26,648 bases of DNA, taken from positions 1-26,648 of the forward strand of contig CAZOKH010000051.1 of the NCBI GenBank assembly GCA_964580315.1, in the 5' to 3' direction. Each line of letters opens with the position of its first letter. The first letter of the stretch is position 1. The notes under the pieces are model-generated. The model did no database searches. It had not been told where the DNA came from and saw nothing but the letters and a program-made list of their open reading frames with translations. A program made the translations under genes and the position numbers. Positions 7,427 through 15,419 of the stretch are shown here, in pieces. The stretch is from CAZOKH01 sp964580315. GTDB lineage: Bacteria > Chloroflexota > Anaerolineae > Anaerolineales > Anaerolineaceae.

Positions 7427-8245
7427 ATGAATATGCAAATTATCCGCGCGCTGGTGAAGCGCGATTTGAAAACTGTGTTCCAAAGCAAAGCCGTGCTGAT
7501 GCCCTTGATCATTGTCCCGTTGATTATGTTTGTGGCCATGCCCTTGATGATGGTTTATTTACCGGATATGGTGGAAACCGGCGGAACATCTATGAATAAT
7601 CTGGATGATTACATGCAGATGATGCCGCCGGGACTGGCTGAAGAGCTGTCTGGCTACACGGTTGAGCAGCAGCCTGTCGCGCTTATGCTGATTTATTTTT
7701 TGGCGCCCATGTTCCTGATTCTTCCCATCATGGTGGCCAGCGTGATTGCGGCTGATTCGTTTGCCGGCGAGAAAGAACGCAAAACGATGGAGGCGCTGCT
7801 GTACACTCCCGCCACTGACCTGGAATTGTTCACTGCAAAAATGCTGTCTGCGTGGCTGCCGGCGCTGGCTGTGGCGCTGCTGGGCTTTGTGATCTATGCT
7901 GTGGTGTGCAATGCGGCTGGCTGGCACATCATGGGACGCATCTTCTTTCCCAACGGGATGTGGATTGTGTTGATTTTGTGGGTGGTGCCGCCTGCCGCTG
8001 GTCTGGGGTTGGGCAGCATGGTGCTGGTGTCGCGTAAGATGAAAACCTTCCAGGAAGCCTATCAAATGGGCGGCATGGTGGTTCTCCCGGTTTTGCTGCT
8101 CATTCTTACCCAGGCGTTTGGGGTGATGTATTTCAGCACGCTGGTGGCGGCGCTGCTGGGACTGGCGCTGTGGCTGGTGGACGGTGTGCTGATCTGGCTG
8201 GGAGTGAAATCCTTCCAACGCGGCGAGCTGATTGCGCAATTGTAA
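7427..8245 (+). CDS. ABC-2 type transporter permease
   Basis: 272 residues from the ATG at 7427, which lies 4 bases after the ATPase stop and has GGGAG just upstream. The reading frame is open further upstream but would overlap the ATPase, so the later start is chosen. An N-terminal helix follows a basic segment (VKRDLKTVFQSK). A ~75-residue loop rich in Met and acidic residues follows, then about five more membrane helices. The conserved ABC-2 segment is DSFAGEKERKTMEALLYTP. Together with the ATPase it forms a complete two-gene exporter; the substrate is unknown. Confidence 0.88.
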   Translation: MNMQIIRALVKRDLKTVFQSKAVLMPLIIVPLIMFVAMPLMMVYLPDMVETGGTSMNNLDDYMQMMPPGLAEELSGYTVEQQPVALMLIYFLAPMFLILPIMVASVIAADSFAGEKERKTMEALLYTPATDLELFTAKMLSAWLPALAVALLGFVIYAVVCNAAGWHIMGRIFFPNGMWIVLILWVVPPAAGLGLGSMVLVSRKMKTFQEAYQMGGMVVLPVLLLILTQAFGVMYFSTLVAALLGLALWLVDGVLIWLGVKSFQRGELIAQL

Positions 8246-8287
8246 ATTTCGCCAGGTTGCCCCCTTGAAAAATTCTTAGAATTGTCA

Positions 8288-8398
8288 GTCACTGCGAGGA
8301 GGGCGGGAGCCCGACGCGGCAGTCTCATTGCCAAAATCTGAAATTGCCACGCCCCGAAAAAACATCGGGGCTCGCAATGACACATAGGTGGCAACTTG
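8288..8398 (+). repeat. Dispersed ~111-bp intergenic repeat, copy A
   Basis: It begins GTCACTGCGAGGAGGGCGGG and ends GGTGGCAACTTG. Its reverse complement recurs with few differences at 21164-21275. It contains a hairpin GCCCCGA/TCGGGGC (8351-8371) with an A-rich loop. It sits between the 3' ends of convergent genes. The GCGAGGAG...GACG..GGCA core resembles small palindromic elements dispersed in many bacterial genomes; mobilisation, if any, would be in trans, since no transposase lies nearby. Confidence 0.8.
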
Positions 8399-8407
8399 AG
8401 TTAAGTT

Positions 8408-8449
8408 AAAAAAGAGAGAAGGCGATTGTCAACGCCTTCTCTCTTTTTT
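8408..8449. terminator. Strong bidirectional terminator
   Basis: A 17-bp perfect inverted repeat: A6-GAGAGAAGGCG at 8408-8424 and CGCCTTCTCTC-T6 at 8433-8449, with an 8-base loop. It serves the minus-strand lipoprotein gene ending at 8465 and can also stop the ABC operon from the left. Confidence 0.92.
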
Positions 8450-8464
8450 GAAAACAGTCAGGCT

Positions 8465-9427
8465 CTATTTCAACAGCCAGTAGCTCATTTCGTCAACTTC
8501 GATGGTGAAATCTTCAGTGGTTTCGCGGTCAATGAATATGCCAAATGAACCCGATGGGTAGGTCTGGTCAAACACCTCTTGCAGCAAAACACCGTTGGCG
8601 TATAAACCAATCTTTCCATCGACAACTTTGACGCCAATGCGGTTGGATTTTCCTTCACCGGCTTTAAGGGCTCCCTTGGCATCATCTTTGGGTGCGGTCC
8701 ACCACACCAGCATATTGCGCTGACCTTTTTCTCCGGCTTTGCCGTCCCACTTCCACAGGTTATATTGGCCGTCGCAGGAGATGCCAAACAAATAACCGCG
8801 GTCGGCTTCATGGCGCACCGGCACATGGAAAATGATGCCGTAATTGTCTTTGCCGGTGCATTTTCCCGGTTCGACATCCATTTCAATGTAAACATCCTGG
8901 GCGGGGGGGAGATTCGGCAAACGCCAGCCAGACACATTGTCACGGCTGGTAAATTCCAGCGAGCCGTCGAAAAAGCGCAGCTTGGTGAATTGATCTTCGC
9001 CTTCGTACCAGTTCCATTTTTGGGCATTGTCCATGGGATCGGTTGCGGTGGGATCGCCCAGCGCCACGCGCGGGTCGCCCTTGGAGGGGGTTGGGCTGGG
9101 TTCAACCGTGCCGGTGGTGGTGGGCTCTTCGGTGGGGGGCAGGGTTTCGGTGGGCAGCGGCGTTTCCGTGGGAGGCAGGGTGGCTGTTGCGGTGGGCGGT
9201 TCGGTTGGCGGGTTGGCAATCACCGTCACGCCCAGAGTGGGTTCAACCGCAACAACAGGCGGCAGCGTGGCAACCTGTTCAATGGCGCTGGTAGGGGCGG
9301 GCATCTGGGTTAAAATTTGGGCAACGCGGGTTGCCATTTCGGCGTCAGAGGGGGTCGGGTCGCCAGCCGATCCTCCGCAGCCAGTTAAGAGTGCGGCAAT
9401 CATCAGTACGATCAGAATTCTCTTCAT
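8465..9427 (-). CDS. Lipoprotein with Thr/Pro-rich linker and lectin-like beta-sandwich domain
   Basis: 320 residues from the ATG at 9427, chosen because GAGGAG lies 9 bases upstream and the product then starts with a lipoprotein signal (MKRILIVLMIAALLTGC, lipidated Cys 17). Residues ~20-60 are a short helical part. Residues ~65-130 are a Thr/Pro/Glu-rich linker (PPTETPLPTETLPPTEEPTT). Residues ~140-320 look like a concanavalin/LamG or DUF1080-type sandwich: FFDGSLEFTS, VYIEMDVEP, YGIIFHVP, YLFGISCDGQYNLWKW, GSFGIFID. It is probably anchored on the outer face of the membrane; ligand unknown, with sugars the usual guess for the fold. It ends at a strong terminator. Confidence 0.8.
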   Translation of the reverse strand: MKRILIVLMIAALLTGCGGSAGDPTPSDAEMATRVAQILTQMPAPTSAIEQVATLPPVVAVEPTLGVTVIANPPTEPPTATATLPPTETPLPTETLPPTEEPTTTGTVEPSPTPSKGDPRVALGDPTATDPMDNAQKWNWYEGEDQFTKLRFFDGSLEFTSRDNVSGWRLPNLPPAQDVYIEMDVEPGKCTGKDNYGIIFHVPVRHEADRGYLFGISCDGQYNLWKWDGKAGEKGQRNMLVWWTAPKDDAKGALKAGEGKSNRIGVKVVDGKIGLYANGVLLQEVFDQTYPSGSFGIFIDRETTEDFTIEVDEMSYWLLK

Positions 9428-9436
9428 GGGGCGCTT

Positions 9437-9442
9437 CTCCTC
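9437..9442 (-). promoter_or_regulatory. Ribosome binding site deciding the lipoprotein start
   Basis: GAGGAG on the minus strand, 9 bases before the ATG at 9427. A 14-residue upstream in-frame extension would spoil the signal peptide and overlap this site. Confidence 0.6.
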
Positions 9443-9525
9443 AAATTGCAAACAAAAAATCGCTGACAAAGCCAGTGCTTGGAAGTGTGCAATAGGCGTG
9501 CCAGATCGATCCGAGATTCCCGCGA

Positions 9526-10011
9526 TTAGAATTTATAACCAATTTTACGCAGGAAGCCTTTACGCCAGGTTACGCCCTCTTCATCCTCCACGCCCAGCGG
9601 GCTGGAGCCATCGATCACGCCCAGGATGCCGCGCCCCTGTTCGGTTTGCGCCACAATGACGCTGGTGGGGTTGGCGGTGGCGCAGAAGATGCGGCACACT
9701 TCGGGGATCATTTTCAGGGTGTTAAGTACGTTCACCGGGAAGAAACCGTTTCCCAGGAAAAGGATGAAGCTGTGCCCGGCGCCAATGGCAAGGGCATTAT
9801 CGCGCGCCAGGGCGGTCATTGCATCACAGGTGCCGGTGCAGCGCACCAGGCATGCGCCGCTGGCTTCGCAGAAAGCCAGGCCAAATTGAATACCCGGCAC
9901 GGCAGTGACCAGCGCTTCATGAATATCTTCAACAGTTTTGATGAAATGGCTTTGCCCCAGGATGAAATTGGTGTCATCCGGTTTTGAAATTTGAACAACA
10001 TTCAGTTCCAT
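9526..10011 (-). CDS. Adenosine-specific kinase family protein (PF04008)
   Basis: 161 residues, the usual full length of the family. Long conserved blocks are visible: GQSHFIKTVEDIHEALV, GIQFGLAFCEASG, LVRCTG, NALAIGAGHSFILFLG, FPVNVLN, FCATANPTSVIVA and GRGILGVIDG, ending FLRKIGYKF. The family is small and known from archaea and anaerobic bacteria. The archaeal member PAE2307 was described as an adenosine-specific kinase on structural and binding evidence. Physiological function in bacteria is not settled. AAGGAG lies 7 bases before the ATG. It is separated by only 10 bases from the upstream zinc-ribbon gene, so the two are probably co-transcribed. Confidence 0.88.
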   Translation of the reverse strand: MELNVVQISKPDDTNFILGQSHFIKTVEDIHEALVTAVPGIQFGLAFCEASGACLVRCTGTCDAMTALARDNALAIGAGHSFILFLGNGFFPVNVLNTLKMIPEVCRIFCATANPTSVIVAQTEQGRGILGVIDGSSPLGVEDEEGVTWRKGFLRKIGYKF

Positions 10012-10021
10012 GTATCACTCC

Positions 10022-10681
10022 TTAAATCAGAGTATGAATCCATCGCGCTGCCAGTGGAAGATTAACCGAAGAAATGATTTCTTTTAACAGGGTGTTTGCG
10101 ACCCAAACCGAGAAAAACACCACCATGATGATGAGCAAAACGATGATGGCGTAAACAAGAAGGGTACGCCGCTTTTGGACGATCCGCTGGCGCTCCATGA
10201 CGTCAATTTGCTGCATCACTTCTTCCACTTGCCTGGGAGCCAGTGTGACGGTGTTTTTCAAAGACTTGCGCACTTCGGCGGTGGAGGTGCCCAGCCGGTG
10301 CAGTTGTTTGGCGGTGGAGGTGAGGGTTGCCAGGTTGGGCGGGATGCCGCGAGGTGGGGGCAGTTGCACTTCGGGTTGGGGCTGTGTTGTTGGTTTTGAT
10401 TTTTGGCGCACAGCCAGGCGCACCTCATCCATGCTGATCCACCTGCCGCCGATGAACGGCTGCAATCCCGGGGCGGTTTCAACCAGCCGAATGAGCGATC
10501 CGTTTTGTTCGATTTCAAAGGACGATCCGCAGCGGTTGCAGGATAACCGGTCGGCGGTATCGGGAAAGTGGCGCACACGCAAACCGGGCTGGCTGCATAT
10601 GGGGCAGAATGCGCGCGGTCCCCAGTCGTCTGGAATGACGGGACGGGCAACAGGCTGGTTTATGCTTTGTGGTTTCTCCAT
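10022..10681 (-). CDS. Zinc-ribbon protein with C-terminal transmembrane helix
   Basis: 219 residues from the ATG at 10681, which has AGGGAG about 9 bases upstream; an upstream TTG at 10699 is less likely because it would contain that site. Residues ~25-50 form a zinc ribbon with Cys pairs CPIC and CNRC. Residues ~55-85 (FEIEQNGSLIRLVE..PGLQPFIGGRWIS) may be a small beta domain. A Pro/Gln-rich linker follows, then a helical stretch (~120-165), a basic segment RQRIVQKRR and a transmembrane helix at ~173-195. No named family is recognised. It probably forms a two-gene unit with the adenosine-specific kinase gene. Confidence 0.65.
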   Translation of the reverse strand: MEKPQSINQPVARPVIPDDWGPRAFCPICSQPGLRVRHFPDTADRLSCNRCGSSFEIEQNGSLIRLVETAPGLQPFIGGRWISMDEVRLAVRQKSKPTTQPQPEVQLPPPRGIPPNLATLTSTAKQLHRLGTSTAEVRKSLKNTVTLAPRQVEEVMQQIDVMERQRIVQKRRTLLVYAIIVLLIIMVVFFSVWVANTLLKEIISSVNLPLAARWIHTLI

Positions 10682-10724
10682 GAAATGAGCTCCCTGCAAA
10701 CCAAGTTATTCTGATATCTATTTT

Positions 10725-10753
10725 AGTATAAAGTGAAAATACCTGCGTGAAAA
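10725..10753 (-). promoter_or_regulatory. Candidate promoter of the zinc-ribbon/adenosine-kinase-like unit
   Basis: On the minus strand TTTTCA (10748-10753) and TATACT (10725-10730) are separated by 17 bases, with 4/6 and 5/6 consensus matches. It lies 43 bases upstream of the ATG at 10681. Confidence 0.4.
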
Positions 10754-10802
10754 ATGGGTCAGCAGGATCAATGGGGGTTATGGCAAAAATGCGTGATCGA
10801 AT

Positions 10803-11816
10803 TTAGAGGGAAAAATTGCCTGTTTTAATTTTCCCTGCCGGGCTCCTTAAGTCATCAACAGGGATGGATGACAGTTGCCGGCATACCCCGGCGATTTTTT
10901 GCGCTGATGTACCGCCGTTTTGGATGGGCTGTAATTGCTTTAATTGGGAAAGTTCAAATTCGCAGTGAATTTCTTTTTCCAATGCCAGGGCTGTGTAAAC
11001 GGCCGAGGTGCGCTGGGCAATCAAAACCGAACAGTTCGCAATCATGTGATGAAGATTGCCGTCGATGAAAATGGGCGCATCAGGAAATAACAGCCGAATT
11101 TCGGCGATGGCGCGGGGGTGGTTTTCGTTGGGGTGCAGCTTGAAGAAAACTTCGCGTCCGTTGGCAATGGTTTTAACCTGCCGTAAAAAGCCAAAGCGGT
11201 CATCGAATTTAAAAGTCTCCCGCAAACTGGATGTAGCCGCCAGAACGTAGCCTTGATAGGGAAAATCATTTTGAAGGTAAGCCTGGGCGTTATCAAAGTT
11301 GGGAATGCCTGTGATCACCATTTTATCGGGCTTTACCCCTTTTCGCAGGAATAGATCACGATAGCCGCGCGATGCCACGCAGAAAGCATCATAGGCATCA
11401 GAAAGACCGGTGGCGGCTGTATTGGCAAAATAGCGCGGCAGGTTGTAGCTGCGCACCAGTTGATAAATCCAGTCTTCGGGTTCAGTCATTCCTTCTTGAA
11501 CCAAAACCAGGCGCTGACCGCGGATGTTTTCTTGAATGACCAGATCAGTGCCGGTAATGACAATGTCGTAATTTCCGGTTTTGCCTTTTTCATCGATGGG
11601 AAGATTGTGATCGATTAAATATTTAACAGAAGATCTGCGGTGGTTACCGCCCAGGATGGTGTGGTTTAGAAGCTGGTTGCTGCCAAATGATTCCAACCAG
11701 CCGTCCACATAAAATGGCGTAAACCGGCAATCCCAATCGCTTAGATGATTGGAAATTTGATGCATGATTTGAGTTTGATTAAGAGAGCCGCAGATAAACA
11801 GCGCTTGAATAGACAT
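10803..11816 (-). CDS. GT-B-like protein, possibly a polysaccharide glycosyl/glycerophosphate transferase
   Basis: 337 residues. The N-terminal half has alternating strands and helices (ALFICGSLNQTQIMHQI, YDIVITGTDLVIQ, RLVLVQEGMTEP). The C-terminal half carries features seen in the UDP-GlcNAc 2-epimerase / CDP-glycerol transferase type of GT-B fold. These are DKMVITGIPNFDN, then EVFFKLHPNEN, then HHMIANCSVLIAQRTSAVYTAL, the usual place where the donor nucleotide is bound. No signal peptide. It follows the PHP gene by 12 bases on the same strand. No clear ribosome site is present, so it may be translated by coupling. Enzyme activity is inferred from fold-like patterns only. This segment is visibly more AT-rich than the rest of the window. 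Confidence 0.5.
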   Translation of the reverse strand: MSIQALFICGSLNQTQIMHQISNHLSDWDCRFTPFYVDGWLESFGSNQLLNHTILGGNHRRSSVKYLIDHNLPIDEKGKTGNYDIVITGTDLVIQENIRGQRLVLVQEGMTEPEDWIYQLVRSYNLPRYFANTAATGLSDAYDAFCVASRGYRDLFLRKGVKPDKMVITGIPNFDNAQAYLQNDFPYQGYVLAATSSLRETFKFDDRFGFLRQVKTIANGREVFFKLHPNENHPRAIAEIRLLFPDAPIFIDGNLHHMIANCSVLIAQRTSAVYTALALEKEIHCEFELSQLKQLQPIQNGGTSAQKIAGVCRQLSSIPVDDLRSPAGKIKTGNFSL

Positions 11817-11828
11817 GGGAAAAACCAG

Positions 11829-12599
11829 TTAGGATAAATGAAATGATTGCTGATGTTTGATTTCTGATAGCCTGACCAGCGTAGCCGGCGACCGGGGAGA
11901 TTCGTTCCAGGTTACCCAGCCCAACTTGCGCAGTACGAATCGAGGAATGTAATCGCGTAAAACCGCCAAACCGCCGTATGTGTTGATCTGCCGCACCCGG
12001 GTTGTGGCGGTTTCTAAAGCCCGGCGCAGATCAGCAGCCGTTTTTCCTTCAAATTCAGTGGCAGCCTGTCCAATCATCGAAAGGATGTGTGCATCACTGT
12101 TGCCCACCTGGGCAAGCGGCAAGGTTTGAGCAATGGCGGCAACAAGCGGGTTGCGCTGTGTATATACCAGTCCGCTGTTGAATGCTTCGATTCCCAACAG
12201 GGTTTCTGCCACATGCGGATGTAACAACGCATTTCGAATACACTCAAAACTCAGGCTGTTTGTTCCGCGCGCCATGGGGTGGGCGGCAATGCATAACCCG
12301 CCCTGGTCGCGTACACGCAGAACGGTTTCAATGAGAGATAATCCAGCCCGGACGGGTTTGGTAATGAACAGGGCAAGCAAATGCCCATCATTGGTTGAAA
12401 TTTCACAACCAGGGACCACTTCAATGCCATATTTCGGGGCCAGGTTCATGGCTTCCTGATTACCTTCCAGTGAATCATGGTCAGTAATGGCGATAACATT
12501 TAATGGCGTGTTGAGCATGACATGCTGTAAAATGGCAGAAATGGACGCGGTACCGTCGTAGCTGTAGATGGAATGAATGTGCAAATCAGCCAGTCCCAT
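11829..12599 (-). CDS. PHP-domain metal-dependent phosphoesterase
   Basis: 256 residues, the size of stand-alone PHP proteins (TrpH/RNase AM-like). All metal-binding motifs are present in order: DLHIHSIYSYDG, ITDHDS, VVPGCEIS, IAAHPMA and VGNSDAH. Such enzymes hydrolyse phosphoesters in nucleotides or 5'-phosphorylated oligonucleotides. A GAGG site precedes the ATG at 12599 by about 6 bases. It is the first gene of a two-gene unit with the GT-B-like protein, which leaves the real substrate open: a sugar-phosphate or polymer role is as likely as a nucleotide role. Confidence 0.85.
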   Translation of the reverse strand: MGLADLHIHSIYSYDGTASISAILQHVMLNTPLNVIAITDHDSLEGNQEAMNLAPKYGIEVVPGCEISTNDGHLLALFITKPVRAGLSLIETVLRVRDQGGLCIAAHPMARGTNSLSFECIRNALLHPHVAETLLGIEAFNSGLVYTQRNPLVAAIAQTLPLAQVGNSDAHILSMIGQAATEFEGKTAADLRRALETATTRVRQINTYGGLAVLRDYIPRFVLRKLGWVTWNESPRSPATLVRLSEIKHQQSFHLS

Positions 12600-12786
12600 A
12601 AATTGTCCTCATTCTTTCCCGTCAAAATAACAATTGATCTTTTTAATAACTATACAGAAATGAAATTAACCAGCCTTCAACACCGGGTTAAGAATAGTTT
12701 TGCAAATGGAAAACAAATTTGGAGGAATCTCAGCTTAGAATCAAGGGTGATTAACCTTTTTAATAATTTTTGAGGTTATAAATAGC

Positions 12787-12815
12787 TTGCAGAGGGTGAT
12801 AGGGTTGTGTAGAAT
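12787..12815 (+). promoter_or_regulatory. Promoter of the two-component operon, probably leaderless
   Basis: TTGCAG (12787-12792) and TAGAAT (12810-12815) are separated by 17 bases. A start 7 bases after the -10 box would coincide with the A of the ATG at 12822, and no Shine-Dalgarno sequence is seen there. Confidence 0.5.
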
Positions 12816-12821
12816 GGAAAT

Positions 12822-14081
12822 ATGAAAGAACCACCTGATTTGAACCTGGGCGATGCACAGCTGGAGATTGAAATTCAGCAATATGCCCGCCTGGTAAACA
12901 GCCTGGCTGAAGCGGTGTTTATTTGCGACAGCCGGGGCGTGCTGCAACTGGTCAACCCGGCAATGGCAAGGCTGGCCGGTTACGGCGACAGCCGGGCGTT
13001 GATTGGTTTGCAGATCACCAAATTGTTTTCGGGAATGGCGCAGTCAGAAGCGTGGATCGATCGGGCGGTAAATCACGGCATGGAAGGTGAAGTGCTGCTG
13101 CTCCGCCGGGATGGACGTAAAGTGCCCATCAGTTTCACACTCAGCCCTGTGCAGCCCTGCTGCGACGGACGTTACACCCTGGCTGGCACAGCCCATGATT
13201 TGACTGAGATTAAACATCATCAGGCTGAATTGCAAAAAGCCAGCCTGCAAATTGAAGCTGACCGCCAGAAACTGGCTCGATTGAATTCCATGTTGGAACA
13301 GAAGGTCAATGAAAAAACAGCCAACCTCACCCTGGCCTATCAACAACTGGAGGAACAAAACCGTGCCCTGCAAAAATTGGATCGAATGAAGACTGATTTT
13401 GTTTCGATGGTTTCGCACGAGCTGCGCGCACCGCTGACCAACATTGGCGGCGGCATCGAACTGCTGCTGGCGTCTCCATCTGGCTTGAGCGAGCGCCCGC
13501 GGCATACGTTGAAATTGGTTCAGGCGGAAATTACCCGGCTGGCCCGTTTTGTCGAGACAATTCTTGACCTGTCTGCATTGGAAAGCGGCCACATGCCCAT
13601 TTATCCGGCGCCGGTTTCCCTGCCGGCAGTGGTGGCGCCCCTGCGATTGCAATTGGAACGTCTGGAAAAAGGTGATCGCCTGGAATGGCACATTCCCGAC
13701 AACCTGCCGTATATCTCTTCGGATGAACAAGCGCTCACCAGCATCCTGTTCCATTTGCTGGATAATGCCCAGAAATATGCTCCCCACGGCAGGATTATCA
13801 TCAGCGCCCGGGCGGAAGAAAATGAAGTGAGCGTGTCGGTTGAGGACGAGGGGCCGGGAATATCTCCCGAAGCGATTCCCCTGTTATTCAACCGCTTCTA
13901 CCGGGCAAACGAAGAAGATTCACAGGATGTGTATGGATTTGGATTGGGCCTCTATACCGTGCGGCGTTTTTTAGAGGCCATGAATGGACGTATTCGGGCT
14001 GAAAACCGGGAAGAGGGCGGCGCCCGCTTCATTTTCTGGTTGAAGGTCTTTGATGAGAAGGGAGGGACTGAATCACGATGA
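12822..14081 (+). CDS. Cytoplasmic PAS-domain sensor histidine kinase
   Basis: 419 residues with no transmembrane segment. Residues ~18-130 form a PAS domain (YARLVNSLAEAVFICDSRG...NPAMARLAGYG..., ending AGTAHDLTEIKHH). Residues ~130-185 form a coiled coil. The HisKA domain has the phosphorylated His 199 in VSHELRAPLTNI. The ATPase domain follows at ~290-410 with N-box LLDNAQKYAP, G1 VEDEGPGIS and G2 GFGLGLYTVRRF. It would phosphorylate the regulator encoded next, whose start overlaps its stop by 4 bases (ATGA). The signal is unknown; lack of membrane helices argues for an internal cue. A CC pair in the PAS domain (PVQPCCDGR) might be redox-relevant, but this is speculation. Confidence 0.92.
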   Translation: MKEPPDLNLGDAQLEIEIQQYARLVNSLAEAVFICDSRGVLQLVNPAMARLAGYGDSRALIGLQITKLFSGMAQSEAWIDRAVNHGMEGEVLLLRRDGRKVPISFTLSPVQPCCDGRYTLAGTAHDLTEIKHHQAELQKASLQIEADRQKLARLNSMLEQKVNEKTANLTLAYQQLEEQNRALQKLDRMKTDFVSMVSHELRAPLTNIGGGIELLLASPSGLSERPRHTLKLVQAEITRLARFVETILDLSALESGHMPIYPAPVSLPAVVAPLRLQLERLEKGDRLEWHIPDNLPYISSDEQALTSILFHLLDNAQKYAPHGRIIISARAEENEVSVSVEDEGPGISPEAIPLLFNRFYRANEEDSQDVYGFGLGLYTVRRFLEAMNGRIRAENREEGGARFIFWLKVFDEKGGTESR

Positions 14082-14788
14082 CACCGAGAATTATGCTGGT
14101 GGATGATGACACCACGCTGGTGCGTTTTATCCAGGAATACCTGGAAAATGATGGCTTTGATGTTCTGACAGCTTCCAACGGTCAGGAAGCGCTGCGCATG
14201 GCTTACCAGGAGCATCCCGACCTGGCCCTGGTGGATGTAATGATGCCGGCCATGGACGGGTGGGAGTTGACCAACCGCCTGCGCGAATTATCGGATATTC
14301 CCATTATCTTGCTTACGGCAAAGAGTTCGGAGTTGGACAAACTGCGCGGCTTCAGGCTGGGGGTGGATGACTATGTGACCAAGCCGTTCAGTTTTGCCGA
14401 ACTGACTGCCCGCATTCAGGCAGTGCTCAACCGGGCGCAGCCGCAGTCCAGTTATGATCACAACCTGGTGCCCATTGGTGATTTGCTGCTGGATATGGAC
14501 CGCCGCGAAGTGCGCCGTGGAGATGAAGTGATTGCATTGACGCCCACTGAACTGCGTTTGCTGGAAGTGCTGGCCGAAAAGAAAGGTGCGGCAGTGGCAG
14601 AGCCCGAATTAATTATCAAGGTTTGGGCGGGCAACCGGCAGGAAGAAACCGCCGCTGTGCGTCGTTATGTGTGGATGCTGCGCAACAAACTGGGCGATGA
14701 CCCCACCAACCCGCGCTACATCCTTACGGTGAGAGGTTTTGGTTATCGTTTGAATATGGATTCGGTAAATACACCCCGCCAGGTGTAA
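14078..14788 (+). CDS. OmpR/PhoB-type response regulator
   Basis: 236 residues. The receiver domain (1-120) has the acidic pocket DDD at 9-11, the phospho-acceptor Asp 53 in LVDVMMPAMDGWE and Lys 102 in VTKPFSF. The winged-helix DNA-binding domain (~130-230) carries LTPTELRLLEVLAEKKG and ends RYILTVRGFGYRL, as in OmpR-class regulators. It is translationally coupled to the kinase gene by ATGA. Its targets cannot be read from the window. The gene ends 13 bases from the convergent COG1751 gene, with no clear terminator between them. Confidence 0.94.
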   Translation: MTPRIMLVDDDTTLVRFIQEYLENDGFDVLTASNGQEALRMAYQEHPDLALVDVMMPAMDGWELTNRLRELSDIPIILLTAKSSELDKLRGFRLGVDDYVTKPFSFAELTARIQAVLNRAQPQSSYDHNLVPIGDLLLDMDRREVRRGDEVIALTPTELRLLEVLAEKKGAAVAEPELIIKVWAGNRQEETAAVRRYVWMLRNKLGDDPTNPRYILTVRGFGYRLNMDSVNTPRQV

Positions 14789-14801
14789 TGTCTGCCTGTC
14801 G

Positions 14802-15398
14802 CTATCTCCTGGAAAACAGGGGATGAGCGGGAGCGGGTAGACAAATAATTTCAAGAAACTGCAATTCAAAAAAGTTATCCGAATTGACCGGCAATAACAC
14901 AACGGCGGTATCGGCACCGTACATGGTGCCTGCCACGCACAGGGTGGGCTCACTCACACGCAGCATGCCGGCATCAGCGGCCATCAATGCCATTTCAGCC
15001 GCCACTTTCATGCCCTGTCCAAACATGCGCAGGGTAAAAGCGATGTAATCTTCCAACTGGTAGGTATTCATTTTCTTGCGCACAGCGCGCGCCACGCCGC
15101 TGAACGCATGCTGGCAGGTGAGGATTTTTGCGCCGGCTTCCAGGATGGCGCTGCGGTTGACATCGGTGAGTTCCTGCGTATTGGGTCCGTGAAAACCGGC
15201 CGAGTGCGAGACCACAATCAGATCAAATTCCTTGAACACGGGGGCAGCCATGGCGCCGGTGTCGCCATTGGTGGAGGCGACCAGCACCTGGCGCAGTTTT
15301 AGCGCGCGGGCGCGAGCAAGAGCCAGTTCCAGTGTACGGGAGGTATTCATTTTTCCCGCTTCTTTGAAATACACTGTATTGGATGTCAGTTCGCTCAT
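14802..15398 (-). CDS. COG1751 protein, pyruvate kinase C-terminal-domain-like
   Basis: 198 residues from the ATG at 15398; GGAGGG lies 4 bases upstream and would fall inside the gene if the upstream ATG (15410) were used. Recognisable blocks: YFKEAGKMNTSRTLELALARA, VLVASTNGDTG, LIVVSHSAGF, GAKILTCQHAFSGVARA, and the C-terminal AADAGMLRVSEPTLCVAGTMYGADTAVVL. These match the stand-alone alpha/beta-domain proteins of the pyruvate kinase C-terminal type, known mostly from archaea. No catalytic pyruvate kinase domain is present and the biochemical role is unknown. It lies 21 bases after the WD40 lipoprotein gene on the same strand. Confidence 0.8.
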   Translation of the reverse strand: MSELTSNTVYFKEAGKMNTSRTLELALARARALKLRQVLVASTNGDTGAMAAPVFKEFDLIVVSHSAGFHGPNTQELTDVNRSAILEAGAKILTCQHAFSGVARAVRKKMNTYQLEDYIAFTLRMFGQGMKVAAEMALMAADAGMLRVSEPTLCVAGTMYGADTAVVLLPVNSDNFFELQFLEIICLPAPAHPLFSRR

Positions 15399-15402
15399 GT
15401 AA

Positions 15403-15408
15403 CCCTCC
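15403..15408 (-). promoter_or_regulatory. Ribosome binding site deciding the COG1751 gene start
   Basis: GGAGGG on the minus strand, 4 bases before the ATG at 15398. Confidence 0.55.
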
Positions 15409-15419
15409 ATAGAGAAAAA

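Noticed and set aside
8271..8283. Small palindrome AATTCTTAGAATT beside repeat copy A
   Set aside because: A five-base stem in AT-rich DNA without a U-tract is expected by chance.
8062..8394. Minus-strand ORF beginning with a CHCEPRCFFG-like peptide
   Set aside because: It is a chance translation of repeat copy A; a similar peptide arises from copy B.
12600..12821. AT-rich divergent region as an origin or riboswitch
   Set aside because: No repeated DnaA-like boxes and no extended pairing; only promoter-like elements and scattered TTTTAATAA runs are seen.
14810..14822. CCTGGAAAACAGG mini-hairpin between the regulator and COG1751 genes as terminator
   Set aside because: Four-base stem and no T-run on either strand; it also lies inside the COG1751 coding end.
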